Origin: Dipylidium caninum
Lineage: Eukaryota; Platyhelminthes; Cestoda; Cyclophyllidea; Dipylidiidae
Direction: 5' to 3'
Length of the DNA: 64,000 nucleotides
Assembly: GCA_017562135.1 (NCBI GenBank)
Contig: QEYB01000921.1
Coordinates: 1,199,624 to 1,263,623 of the forward strand
A program made the translations under genes and the position numbers. Positions 52,730-63,242 of the stretch are shown here, piece after piece. The notes under the pieces were generated by a model, which made no database searches, had not been told where the DNA came from, and saw nothing but the letters and a program-made list of their open reading frames with translations. Within the stretch, counting starts at the first letter, position 1; the number at the start of each line of letters is the position of its first letter.

Positions 52730-53100
52730 CTCCTCGCCCCTTTCCCTTTCGCTTTCCCTTTCCCTTTCCCCTTCCCCTTCCCCTTCTCCTTCTCTGTCTC
52801 TGTCTCTAACATGATGGTGCCGCGGAATCGCTAAACTACTAGTATACACGACACCCCGGAAACCGATGTGTTTACGGGAGAGCGCGAAACGCAGCGGCTC
52901 GTTCAAAGTAGGCAGAGACGAGGTGGAGGACGGAGGAGAGGAGGATGAAGGGGACGTTGAGCCTGATACTGTGGGCTCCCATGAACGCCAAGTCTTTTGT
53001 CTCCCCGAGTAGCACATCCGCATCGCTTGGCTGTCGCGTTGACACGCGTTAAAGGGGAAGGTGAAGATGGCTGACGATTGGAATGCGTCCTCATGTTCAC
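52181..53100 (-). pseudogene. Orphan inverted copy of the last BTB-Kelch exon (open frame)
   Basis: Acceptor CAG at 53103-53101, then 306 codons including the stop, with no frameshift. It shows EHEDAFQSSAIFTFPFNA, LNEPLRFALSRKHIGFRG, LRPGSYFVMAGRLAQS, GVWLLNPWTERAVVDIQQ and ATAVCGAVGLANWTALRA, ending SSGAGSDSD. It lies without the BTB and BACK exons, so as drawn it cannot make the protein. It shows what the in-place exon at 44315-45224 would encode without its four indels. It could be a duplicated fragment, or the correct sequence placed in the wrong orientation by assembly. Confidence 0.7.
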
Positions 53101-54648
53101 CTGAAACGGAGGACATCAGTGAGTGAGGGACCAAAGTAGTACAGTTGTTTTTGCCAAGAAACCACTTAGAATGCATTGGCCAATACCGGGAGACCCACCA
53201 AATGAAAGCAAACTGACAACCCAAAGTTTTCACCAAAGCGATAAAACGTGAGACAGTTCAGAAGCCTGCGAAAGTTACTAAAGTTGCAGTCCATCTTTGA
53301 CTTTACTGTTAGTGAGACTCTCCAAATGGCTACAAGGAAAGAAACATCCATGACAATCTCTGATGTCTGAACTCCGCTAAGAAAAAGACTTACCATTAAA
53401 CATTCCACGACTGTGGAACAAACACTTTTACTGAGAACTGAACGATTTCATCTAATTCGACTGGCAGATTGCCGAGCCAATAGCCTTTAGGGATGTCATC
53501 TTTTTCGGATATTGCCAGAAAAAGATGACTGTACACCATCAAATGTATGCGTAAACGAAACAAGTTTACCTCTTCTTGGAGTAAAGTAGAAAGGAAAGGA
53601 TAAATTGGAGGAAACATAACCGACAGTAAAAGAAGGAAGAATAAAAAAGGCAGAGTTGTTAACGTCCATAAAGCCTTCCCTGAAGCGATACATGGTAAAG
53701 TATTCTTCTCAGTTCACCGATTTCTACTAAAGCGGCAGCTTCAAAGACCGCTACCAACGATGAGGGGAGGGGGATTAGAAGCGCGATTAAGGTCGGCATA
53801 TCAGAAAGTTTTAGGAAAGCAGTGCGTTAAAAAAGTTGAGAGGCGAGATGTTCAGGATGGCCTGCAGAACAAAGTGAAGAGCAGTATAGGGCTCTTAATA
53901 CATTCCCATGCCAATGTGGCCGAGCTGGTGGACCTGAATGCCACATCAGTGAGCGGCATCTCTATGTGGCGAGCCACATATTTGCCATTCAGTCCGAACA
54001 CCAAACGCAAATGAAACAAAACGGAATTTCAGCAATGGCTATTGTTAACACTATTGCTAACAAGAAGTGCAAAATTATTATGGGAACAGATCAACACGAC
54101 GAGCATATCAGAAGACGCAGAAAGTGTTAGAGGCTCCAAGTGGGTAAAAAAGAGCCTCCTCAAATGATACGCAAATCGAGACGCCTTGCGTAAGCCACTA
54201 ATCCTAAGGAGAGTACCTGAAGTTCCTTGCAAACCTGAGGGTTTAGTAACCCCACCAAAAGAAGCTCCCAAGTGACAACTTGCCCCCCTCTGTCAGCGTG
54301 GTCCACATTCTCTTGACATCAGGCCTTAGTCGACGACAACTATTCAAACCTACCAGCCAAAACCGCAGGCAACACCACCTTCAAAAATAATCCTCACGCT
54401 GGAAGAGGCCCGTAACGACTAGTTCTCTCCCTCTCCCCCTCCCCCTCCCCCTCCCCCTCCACTCTCTTTCATCTCTCGAATAAACGTCAACTGAGAGGTC
54501 TCTCAAGAATCAGTAAGAAAACAGTAGTGGTGGCCAACGATCATAGTTCCCTGTGGTAAGCATGCATACCGAGTAAAGGAATGCGACAAAAAACAACGGA
54601 TAAGATGTACATTAAAAAACTAGTGAGTTGTCATTATGCACAAATATT

Positions 54649-55259
54649 TCTTGTCTCTCACCCATTTTAATACCATGACATCAAGTCGAGAGTGGCATTT
54701 CCCTTTCGCATCGTCAGCTTTTTCCTCTCCCACGAGACTAAGACGGGACTGCGCCTACCCTAATCACTAGTTTCCGCTTCTCCTCTCCCTTCTGTGGCAT
54801 CTGTGGCGGTGATAATTGCAATCTGTCGCAGTAACGGGGCACGACGTGAAGCCGAGAAGGCTTACAACGTTGACGGGATTTCTTCTTCTCTCCATTAAGC
54901 CTCATAGCCACCCTCAACGCTGCCTCGCCCTCACTCCGCAGTCGAGTTGTCACCTCACTAGTGCTCGGTGCCTTAGCCCCAGTAACTGACGCAGTAAACA
55001 TTGGGGACGGAAGAAGCAGAAGAAGAAAAAGAAGACGATAACTCCTGTTGCAGTTTCACCAAACAAAAATCATGACCACACGCAGTTCGGTCTGATGCAC
55101 TTCAGTGCGCGTCGGTGGGATTAAAGAGGGAACATGGTGAGGAGAAATAAGTGATGATCGGAGCGGCGCTTTCCCTCAAGTAGGCAGCATCAATTACAGG
55201 CAAAAGACATCTTCCCCTCTTATAACCCCTTCACAGTGGGCTCCTCGTTTTTCTGAGTG
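54649..55259. other. Right flank of the inverted repeat
   Basis: About 600 bp directly beyond the right arm. I see no supported gene. The minus frame 54738-55001 has no family resemblance. Base composition resembles the rest of the 54-64 kb part rather than the first 42 kb. Confidence 0.4.
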
Positions 55260-55267
55260 GTCGCTTA

Positions 55268-55427
55268 GTAGAAGACAAGTGGGGGCATTTTCGACTGCCT
55301 GCGCAGGAGGAACATCACCTTTACCACCATTTGGCTGCTACTTCAAGGCCATCGCCCGACTTCTTCACCTTCCTGCAAATGCAACGAGAAGAACAGGCCG
55401 AGGCAGACGTGTGGCGAGACGAGGAAG
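55268..55427 (+). CDS. Exon-like segment of an unassigned gene
   Basis: An open frame (EDKWGHFRLPAQEEHHLYHH, PDFFTFLQMQREEQAEADVW) follows an acceptor-like AG and ends at a donor (GAAG|gtactc at 55428). Codon use and composition look coding. Later on the same strand there is a segment at about 55555-55670 (TSPILQSPNEDGSRLEISNA) just before a (TG)n run. No family recognised. The start is approximate. Confidence 0.35.
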
Positions 55428-55672
55428 GTACTCACTCTCACATTTCACAATCAACGCATAACGATTGAAGCGTGCAATTTGTACATTCTTGGGTTACCTA
55501 ATTTCAGCTTTCCTGCTCAACGTCACCGCTGAACGCCGAGGAGAATAATGTGAGAATTCGCGTGGTCTTGCCGTCAGCCTAAACACTAGCCCAATCCTCC
55601 AGTCGCCAAATGAAGACGGCAGTCGTCTCGAGATCTCTAACGCCGAGGGAAAAGTGTTGCCGAAACTGTGTG

Positions 55673-55702
55673 TGTTGTGTGTGTGTGTGTGTGTGTGTGT
55701 GT
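55673..55702 (+). repeat. (TG)n microsatellite
   Basis: A run of alternating T and G, about 30 nt, interrupted near its start. Its complement is read as CA. It follows an exon-like segment and may lie in an intron. Confidence 0.9.
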
Positions 55703-55887
55703 GCATTCTAGTGGGACATAAGGCCCAAGTGGTGGCTGCTCACCACGAGATTCGACTGATGGATAGACTATGAGGCGATTCGTCTCAGAGGTGGCCGGCA
55801 AGCGAGCTGCATGCGATTGTTCATTACACAAGCCTTCAGCGGGTTTCCTACTTATCTTAAGTTGAGAATATCCTACCCAAAGCCGGC

Positions 55888-56281
55888 ATGAAGACACCAT
55901 CGGTGCCATCTGATGCCAAGTCGACACCGCTAGTCCGTGGTGAACTCGCCATCTCGGCCATTATTTACATCGCTTTCCACATTTACTCACGACTTTCGGA
56001 CTCACCCGCACCGGCACCACATCCGCACTCCCAGTTCGCCGTGTCATCGGCACCTTTAAAGCCAATTTTCTGCTCACACGCCACCGTTGTTGTGCTTTCA
56101 ATTAGTTTGGAAGTACTTCAGGTAGGTGGTGTGTACGAGGCGTCTCATTAATTCATCATTCACCAGATTACATGTTCGAATGCTGAGGGTGAGGAGATGT
56201 GCGAACATGGCGTATATGCAATATGTAATGACATGAAGAATCGCTCGATAAAGTTTTATTTGGCGACGGTGCAGAAAGTCA
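55888..56281 (+). CDS. Two exon-like segments of an unassigned gene
   Basis: The first open segment, 55888-56120, ends at CTTCAG|gtaggt and includes GELAISAIIYIAFHIYSRLS and KPIFCSHATVVVLSISLEVL. A 45-nt intron follows, with an acceptor at 56164-56165. The second segment, 56166-56281, continues in phase (ITCSNAEGEEMCEHGVYAIC, NRSIKFYLATVQKV) to a donor gtaagt. The phase match across a short intron makes a real gene likely. The overall look (hydrophobic patches, Cys, a glycosylation-like NRS) suggests an extracellular or membrane protein, but I do not recognise it. It may belong to the same gene as 55268-55427. Confidence 0.45.
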
Positions 56282-57698
56282 AGTAAGTGCTACTAAGTGC
56301 ATGTGAGTAACAATAGAGCGAAACACTTTGCTAATAGACTCGCAGACGGAGACATCGAATCGGTAAGAAAAGCGGAATATGTTCTGGCAATTTTTATTGT
56401 GGATTCGGGAGTGCTTATGGATTGAAAGGGGCGAGCGTTTGGGTTCTGCAGTACCTTTCTCGTGTCTTCGGAGTTGGAATGGTTAGTTTGTGATTGTTTA
56501 ATTGCCTATCCTTGTTAGATAATGAACGTGCGTCGAGAAAGCTATGTTTGGTGTTAGGTCCCACTGCTCCCGCTAAGCGTCGCGTCGCGTCGCAGTGTGT
56601 TGTATTTAGGCGAATGAATTTGGGCCTACTATTTGGGACTACACTCTTGTAGATAAGATGATGCTGGCATTCTAGGCCCACTCACCTATGTCAGACTGGT
56701 AGAAATTATCGCAATTTCTCCTAATGCCGCTATTTGCTGTGGCGGCGTAGTACTCAGGCGAAGCCGTACCAGCAGCGTGGAACAGTATGCAGTGGCTGTT
56801 TGGTACGAGACGACCACTTTTCTTGTGAGTACAGCATTAGGCGGATGTATGGAAAATCGAGGTGTTCATGTGTACGTCATGCTGTTCTTAATTTAAGGTA
56901 ATGCTTCTTTTGTCGCGTTGTCGCGCATAATCCTCACTAGTTCAGATTGTGAGAAATTGGGATTTTTACCGCTCGGACTTGTCTCGCACCAGCCATTTTC
57001 ACTGAAGTTTGGACCGCTTTGCACTGTAGCATTACGAATGACTTCTAGTTTCCTTCATCCGGTGTGTAGATGACTTATTGGATAGGAGAAAAGTGACAGT
57101 TTCCTCAGATTGTGTCTAATTCACGGAACATGGAGCAATTTAAGTGGCTCCAATTGATACGGCTTTTGGGGTGTGAGTGTGGCCTTGTGGTTTGTGTCAG
57201 TTGTGTGATTGCAATGTGCGAATGAGAGATGGTGGGACCGTGGGTTGGCTTCTAATAGAGAGGTCAAGTCCCTGTGTCGTCTGGTTTTTATAGTGTCCCC
57301 TTTGTTCTACCATCTGAGTGGGAGGAGTCGCACTGAGCCGCGTTATGTGGTTGGAAAGGCGTGGACGAATAGCGGTAGACTCTGGGTGTCCTAACAAATA
57401 GCCCATGTTCCCTTGCTGTCCGGTTGAACAAGGTGTCCCCTTTCTTCGTTGTTGATGTCTGTTGTTTTCTGAGTCGTCAATGACTGCTCGCGCCTTGGCC
57501 CTACTCTGCGGACAAGGCGAACGGGGCGGGTGGTAGGTGGACGTCACTGGATAGGGCACAGAAGGCTCCAATGGGTTGGTGGAGCTTTTAGATAGAGTGT
57601 GGTCTGAGACTGCTCCTGTAGCAGTTTTTCGGATCATTGTAAACATTTTCGGGAGTTCGAAGACAAACCCTGCGTTCTGACCTTGCGATCTCTGCAGT
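56282..57698. other. Unassigned sequence
   Basis: No supported gene. The long minus-strand frame covering 57197-57895 overlaps the antisense side of the reverse transcriptase remnant and has no resemblance of its own. The upstream part of the decayed retroelement may begin in this stretch. Confidence 0.4.
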
Positions 57699-58080
57699 TT
57701 GCGCTCCACAAATGTGACGCCATCTTTTGAGGCGACGAACCTACTGGATGGAATCTTGAAGGAAAGAGGTCGACTGCACAGCGGCTTATGTCTCGCGGAG
57801 TTGATGTATAGAGAGGCCTTTGATAGTGTTATCCGAAACACCATTTTCAGAGCGACTTCTTCTTTCGGCGCTCCAATGCTCTTGCCCGACCTCATGCAAA
57901 TGTGGTATTCGGACAGCGTGGCGTTCTGGGCGTCACCTCCTTGATAACCGATGCACGGAATGCGACAGGGGGACCCACTCTCCCCGTTGTTGTTTTGTCA
58001 GGGCCGTGAGGAGGCCTCGCGGCTTGCTTACCTAACCAAGTGGGAACCAGCAGGGTGAAACGGTTGATGCTCTGGCTTAT
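57699..58080 (+). mobile_element. Non-LTR retrotransposon reverse transcriptase remnant
   Basis: The plus strand reads LLDGILKERGRLHSGLCLAE, then REAFDSVIRNTIFRATSSFG. This matches the RT block with the motif (K/R)AFDSVxHxxI and the following Gly-Ala/Val-Pro turn. At 57958-58002, in another frame, it reads GMRQGDPLSPLLF, the GxxQGDPLSPxLF motif of R2/CR1-like RTs. The frame changes between these blocks and stops are present, so this is a dead fragment. The preceding segment also has the layout seen before AFDSV in R2-type elements. No endonuclease or intact ends found. Confidence 0.75.
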
Positions 58081-58363
58081 ACCCATGACCTGAGCAGTTT
58101 TTGTTACAAAATCTCTCTCTTCTTCGTGCTGCGTGTCTCTCGTGCCACGCTGTCAAGGGACTCTAGCCACATCTACGTTTGCGAGTGTCAAGTCACGATT
58201 ATAGCCACCTTTTCTCGCAATATTCTATCCAATAAGTTGGTTGCCTCGAAGTTGCCGGTCACACGACATCGCTTCTCTCCTTTCAACATCTCAGCTCGTC
58301 ACGCACCCCCGATGTCTGTCAGCGCAGGGGACCACCTGTTCCCCTTTCCTGCACTCCAAAACT

Positions 58364-58610
58364 GTCCAAATGTCTCCTCTTTGTCTTTCCCTCTTTTTCT
58401 TCGCGCGATGGTTGTGGCTGGATCACGCCTATGATTCACACGGCCTCGAAGACGAACTCGGACATTTTGCCTTGTGAAGCATTCTTGGCAGCGAATTTCA
58501 CTCTTCCAGCCGCATGTATTTGCAGTTTTGGACGAGAGTGTAGTGCGACCGACTCCACCATCGTTGACTACGCCGCTGCCACTTCAGTCTACTTAGGCCA
58601 CTACAAGACA
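58364..58610 (+). repeat. Diverged direct repeat, copy 2
   Basis: Relative of 47660-47870 on the same strand, sharing blocks in the same order but with many changes and a few insertions. It lies about 360 bp after the RT motifs. It may be the 3' part of the same retroelement family, which would also explain a second copy elsewhere. Confidence 0.6.
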
Positions 58611-61600
58611 GCCATTGTCTTAACATCAGCTCAACGCCAACGTCTCCATCACCGCCAATGTAACCTCAATAAGGGTCGGGCCACACCGAAGAGATCTGCC
58701 CCATTTTTACTCAACACATGACAGTGACGAAAGGCGGTCAATAGGCAACTTGACTGCCGGTGACATCTGCCTCTGAGCAGCGGAGTATTATGCAATCAAG
58801 ATGGCATGAAAAGACTGGCTTCCTTGACTACATTTACTGCCGCATATCGTGATTTCTGTGAAACAGGCATTGCTCCGGGGCAGTTTCTTCACAGCACTCC
58901 TCTTTCGCCGGTCCCCTTTCTCCCGATCTTCGCCAGGCCCTGAGAACTTGAGTTCGCGTTTCTCAGGTAGGTCATGTCATGTCATGCCAAAGGCTAATGG
59001 CACTGCACGCTCAGGCAGCAAAGAGCAATGAATTTCCGCAAATAAGGAGAATTGTAGCAAAAACCCATCGCAATATGGCTCTGGCGAATTCTTCCTTCTT
59101 CAGTTATTGCTATGGCAGTTACACACTCCTGTGTTCATTATCTCTTCGCCTTCCAGTTGCCTTATTGGCACGAAGGAACTGCTACAAGTGGATGAGCTGA
59201 CATAATGAAATACTGTGGAAGAAACAAATGCCCATAATTATAAAGGCTTTGACCACAGTGTCTCGCCTCGATTCTTGACAATTTGCGTAGCATTACAGAA
59301 CTTTTGATACACTTTTGAATTGTTCGTTATTGGCGCTAAAGCACGCAATGAAGTTCAGTTGGTGGGTGGTTTTTAGTTCATATCGTCGGCACTGAACTCT
59401 GCGAGTCATCTCTCGCTCTCCCTCTTTCCGCGCCACTTACACATTCCCGTAACCGAGGAAAGGAGTGCTTTCGCTTCGTGGGTAGATCGTGGCTTTCAGC
59501 AGCTGGTGAATCGGTGTTTGAGGAACATTCAGAATTGGTGTGCTTACATGGATTGCGACCCCCTCGTATTAAGTCGAGGTGAATTGAAGGAGGTTGTTTG
59601 AGGGCCTGCCTAGGCCTTGTCTTGTCAAGTGCTAATCTCATCGCTCACACTTCAAGAAGGAGCATTTTTCCCTCCATGAACTGTGTACGTCCTCAGGGCG
59701 CCCAGGACTTCAGGTCGCCTTGAGGAAGATGGAGAAATAAGGAGAGGGGAGGCAGATTAGGAGAGTAGACTTGGTGCTGTTTTTGCCAATTGGCATTGTG
59801 GATGGGGTCGTCAATTGGAAGTTTAGGCGAATGTCTGCTGACCCGTTGAAGTTAAGCGATTGGTGGAAAGAAGACGCCGCACTCGTTGAAGAACGTGCAG
59901 AAGTGAAGTGAGAAAGTGCTTTAATATTCCTCTCCTCCTTTCACGTTACTTTCACCTTTCTGGTAAGGAGGTGATGTGGGTGTTTTCGCCTTCGTAAGTA
60001 GATCGCGTGCTCTCAGCAGCATGGTGAAATAGCACAAACTTTGTGGCATTTTGGTATCTCACGAAGGCCTGCAGCACGCGGCTCGGTCGGATGCGTCTGA
60101 GTAGGTTTGGGGCACGTTAAATGGGAACTTGTTGAAGCGACAACTATAATGTGTGAAGTACTCCTCTTGTGGGCAGTGACTTCACGAATTCCCGAAGTTC
60201 TTTGCACTGCAGCATAGCGGATTTACGGAAAAATGAGATCATTTGCCGCCTCCGGGCCGGGTGTCCCAGTGGAAGACCCTCTCCACGTACGCATACAGCG
60301 TGTGCCAGTTGTACTGAGCCATAGACGCCGGTGTTGCAAACCGCGTTTGTCAGCACAGGGTTTAGTCTAAACCGGGCATTAGATTTCAAGACTCTCTCTG
60401 CCCACATGGCCTCATTCTCGCTAGGGAGCATTAGTCTGGAAAGGCAGCTCTTGTCGTGGACCCAGTAGACCCAAGTGGCAGCGTGGTGTCTCGTGTTGCA
60501 CTGACGGTGTTTGCGATACCCTCGGCACCAGAGTGCTAGAGGCGGTGAAGCGGAGGAGGGAGAGGGAAGGGGACCGAGAAGGCGGAGGACAATGTGGGGG
60601 ATGAGAAGAGGGGTTTAGTCAAGCGAAGTAGCAGGCCATCACAGCAACTTCAGACTATTTTTTCGTTCACATTTCTGCCTCCTGACAGCGGGCCCCGTAG
60701 CACAGTTGTTCTCGCCACATTCGCCGGAGGTTTGTGGTTTGTGGCCCAATTGACAGCAACTCGTGCTTCTATCCGATGCTGTTTATGGGTATTTTGAGCA
60801 ACTCGAATGAATTACGATAGAGATCACCCTAAGACTGTCCATTTGGTCCAGTAAAAAAAAGGAGAGTCCCTCATAAGACATCACGGCGCCTCATAGCGCA
60901 TAAATAACACAGCAGATATTACACGGAGTTCGCTTGGAATTCTCTCCTCCACCGTCTCTGCCGCCAGAGCTCGTACCACCGACACTTCAGCCTTCTGAGC
61001 TATTATTGTCCGATGATGCGTGAAAGAGGCGGAAAACTGCAACGATGTCGGAGGAAAGGGAAAACGCACTCGGTTGTGTTTGAAGGCAAAAGTGAATCGG
61101 TTTTCTTCACATGCAGCAACAGGTGGTGATCCAAGCTGTCAAAAGCTTTCAAAAAAAGGTTAAGACGACTTGCGGGAGTTACGTGTCGGGACAGAGAATG
61201 AAGAGGGGTCCATCAGCTTGACTCGACTCGAGGTGGGCAGTGAGGCCACCCACGGTGCGTTGTTGTTCGTGCGTGCCACATGTCCACCCAATCTCCACTC
61301 CACTCCACTCCACGTGACAGAAGAATTTGAAAACATTCGGGCAATCGATGCATGGGCTCTGTGGCTGCGTCATTGGCGCGTTATGGCTGCCGAGATGCGA
61401 ATGAGTAGCGCTGAGAAGACGGTGATCGCCCTCCTCTGCCTCTTCGCCTTCAACGTCTTCTTGACTGCCCCACGTCCTGCCTTTCAACCTCAATGCTTCT
61501 GCTTGCTGTGACCATGCTCACTGTGACGAGCACTACTGGGAGGTGAGAAACTGCGCTGCACTCGAGGTGAACACTCTTCATTCCACTCTTCACATCATCA

Positions 61601-61855
61601 CAATCACAATCACCGTCACTGTCACTCTCGGCTGTCACTGTTCGTCGTCGTCAGCAATACCATCACCAATGTATCATCTCGTTAATTCACTTTGTGTTTC
61701 AGGTGGCTCAGGCTGGCGTTGTGTTGGTCGAGGCCCTCGGCACGGAGTAAGGAGAGGGACGGCTGGAGCGGTGGGTTTGTGTGTTGGCAGCGAGAAGATG
61801 GAGAAGGAGAGTCCAGGCAGGTGGGAGAGGCGTTCGCTCTCCCTAATCGCCACAG
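58611..61855. other. 3.2 kb without a supported gene
   Basis: Open frames such as 61170-61511 (with a hydrophobic run IALLCLFAFNVFL) and the minus frame 60144-60431 have no family resemblance, and I could not build a splice model. The segment could contain exons of the gene that ends near 63242. It is GC-rich compared with the first 42 kb, with short G/A-rich stretches around 60545-60620. Confidence 0.4.
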
Positions 61856-63242
61856 TTGGGACTGGATGAAGAGGACTCCACGAGCCTGGGAATCCCTCAC
61901 TCTTCGGACGAGGTGGCAACCCCCTTCTTCATCCGCAAAGTGAGTCACCATCAAATTGTACTTTTTTTCCTCTCCTCTCCCTTCCCCCCCTTCCTTCCCT
62001 CCCTCCCTCCACCTTCTTTACTCTTCTCTTCTCTGCTCTCCTCTCCTCCCTTGCTCGCCTCCTCGCCTTCTTCCCTCTCTCACGACTCCTCGCGACGCCT
62101 TCACTTCGTATTGCCTGCATGTAGAAGCCGCATGACCTCGCGCCTCCTGCACACTTATTTTGCTGTGGCTTGCCACGCAAAGACATGCGCAGAGAGCGTC
62201 GAGCGACGCAGAGGAAAAGTGGAGACGGAGACAGAGGAAGTGGGGGAAGAAAAGAAGATGTCTTGCGCTAAAAGCCCAAGTCAGTCATTAGAGTACCTTT
62301 CTCAACACCCAATCCACTTCCTCCTCCCTCCCTGCCCTCCTGCCTGCCTCCCCCGAGAGTTCTTTTGTTTTAAGGAAATGTGGTAAATGTAATGTACATA
62401 GCCTAAGCCTAATTGCAAGCATCTCTTCCTTCCTTCGCCTTCTGTCTGCCCACACATGCCATTTGGGGCGCGCTGTGTCGATTTTGACAAGTGCGAGAGC
62501 GACGGGTAGGAAATAAGCACGGCGCGTAGGAGCCCGGCACCAATTGGTCCAATGCGGGAAAGCGGGTTTGGGGCTTGTTGACGAGTAAGGCTGGGGAGAG
62601 TGGGACGAAAATGGCTCTGGAAGACACTATTATGAGGCGAGAGGCAGAGGGGAGAGAGGAGAGGCAGCCAGAGAAGATGAGAAACTCATGACAGTAGAGG
62701 CGGTCTCAGCAAAGCCCTCCTGATGTCAATCAGATCATTTCTGCCGCAATTCTCTCTAGCTTGACGAAGTGGTCGGAGGAAACGGAAATGTCTGCTTGCA
62801 CTCATGCAGGAAGACGATTCAAAGGCGGTGGGAGTGCACGATGTGTCTTATGATTACCCGGCGCGAGTTTACTTACCTATCGATGAAAGGATTCCATTAA
62901 ATGGAGGCCGAAATTTCTACTACCAGCCGATTGATCCTATTGTGGTGAAAGTGCCCGTAGCGACTAAAGGCCGCAGCCCAAAACCAGGAGGCTGAGGAGA
63001 CAGTGAAGCCGGCCACTCTTGGAGACAGCAGAAACACCACCTCACGCTACAGACTACCAGAAAGATTGTTCATTGGCCGCCCACAAAAAACATGGATTGC
63101 ACCAGACATACCGCAAGTTAGACTAGAAGAAGAGTGGCTTCCCGCGTCATCTCTCAGCCCATATATTTCCGCCACACGTGTAGTAAAAGAGGAGATTCGG
63201 GGAGATGCCGAGCTCTCCTCACTACGCCGTCGTGACAGATAA
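61856..63242 (+). CDS. Probable last two exons of an unrecognised gene, with a frameshift
   Basis: Exon 61856-61939 starts after CCACAG and ends at AAA|gtgagt. It reads LDEEDSTSLGIPHSSDEVAT and PFFIRK. The acceptor at 62808-62809 joins in phase 0 to EDDSKAVGVHDVSYDYPARV, IPLNGGRNFYYQPIDPIVVK. Near 62960-62975 the open frame changes by one base. After that it reads EETVKPATLGDSRNTTSRYR, LPERLFIGRPQKTWIAPDIP and ends RRRDR with TGA at 63240-63242. A single-base indel, real or from assembly, would make it one exon. The family is not recognised. It is charged, soluble-looking and Pro/Arg-rich at the end. Upstream exons were not found. Confidence 0.45.
61962..62080 (+). repeat. Polypyrimidine tract
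   Basis: About 120 nt of nearly pure C and T (runs such as cccttccttccctccctccc), inside the intron between the two exons of the unrecognised gene. Low complexity. The open frames across it are not meaningful. Confidence 0.85.

Larger units (their letters stand above)
50185..54648 (-). repeat. Right arm of large inverted repeat
   Basis: Reverse complement of 42755-47228. Its outer edge (54648) falls where the left arm meets Kelch intron 2, so this arm has the last Kelch exon but not exons 1-2. Differences from the left arm include base changes, single-base indels in short homopolymers and changed microsatellite lengths, so it is not an exact mirrored copy. Confidence 0.95.

Noticed and set aside
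42755..54648. Inverted repeat as a classic DNA transposon or foldback element
   Set aside because: No transposase, no target-site duplication at the outer edges, and the arms contain ordinary gene sequence from the neighbouring Kelch locus.
57197..57895. Long minus-strand open frame of 232 codons
   Set aside because: It lies antisense to the reverse transcriptase remnant, has no family resemblance and a composition expected for a shadow frame.
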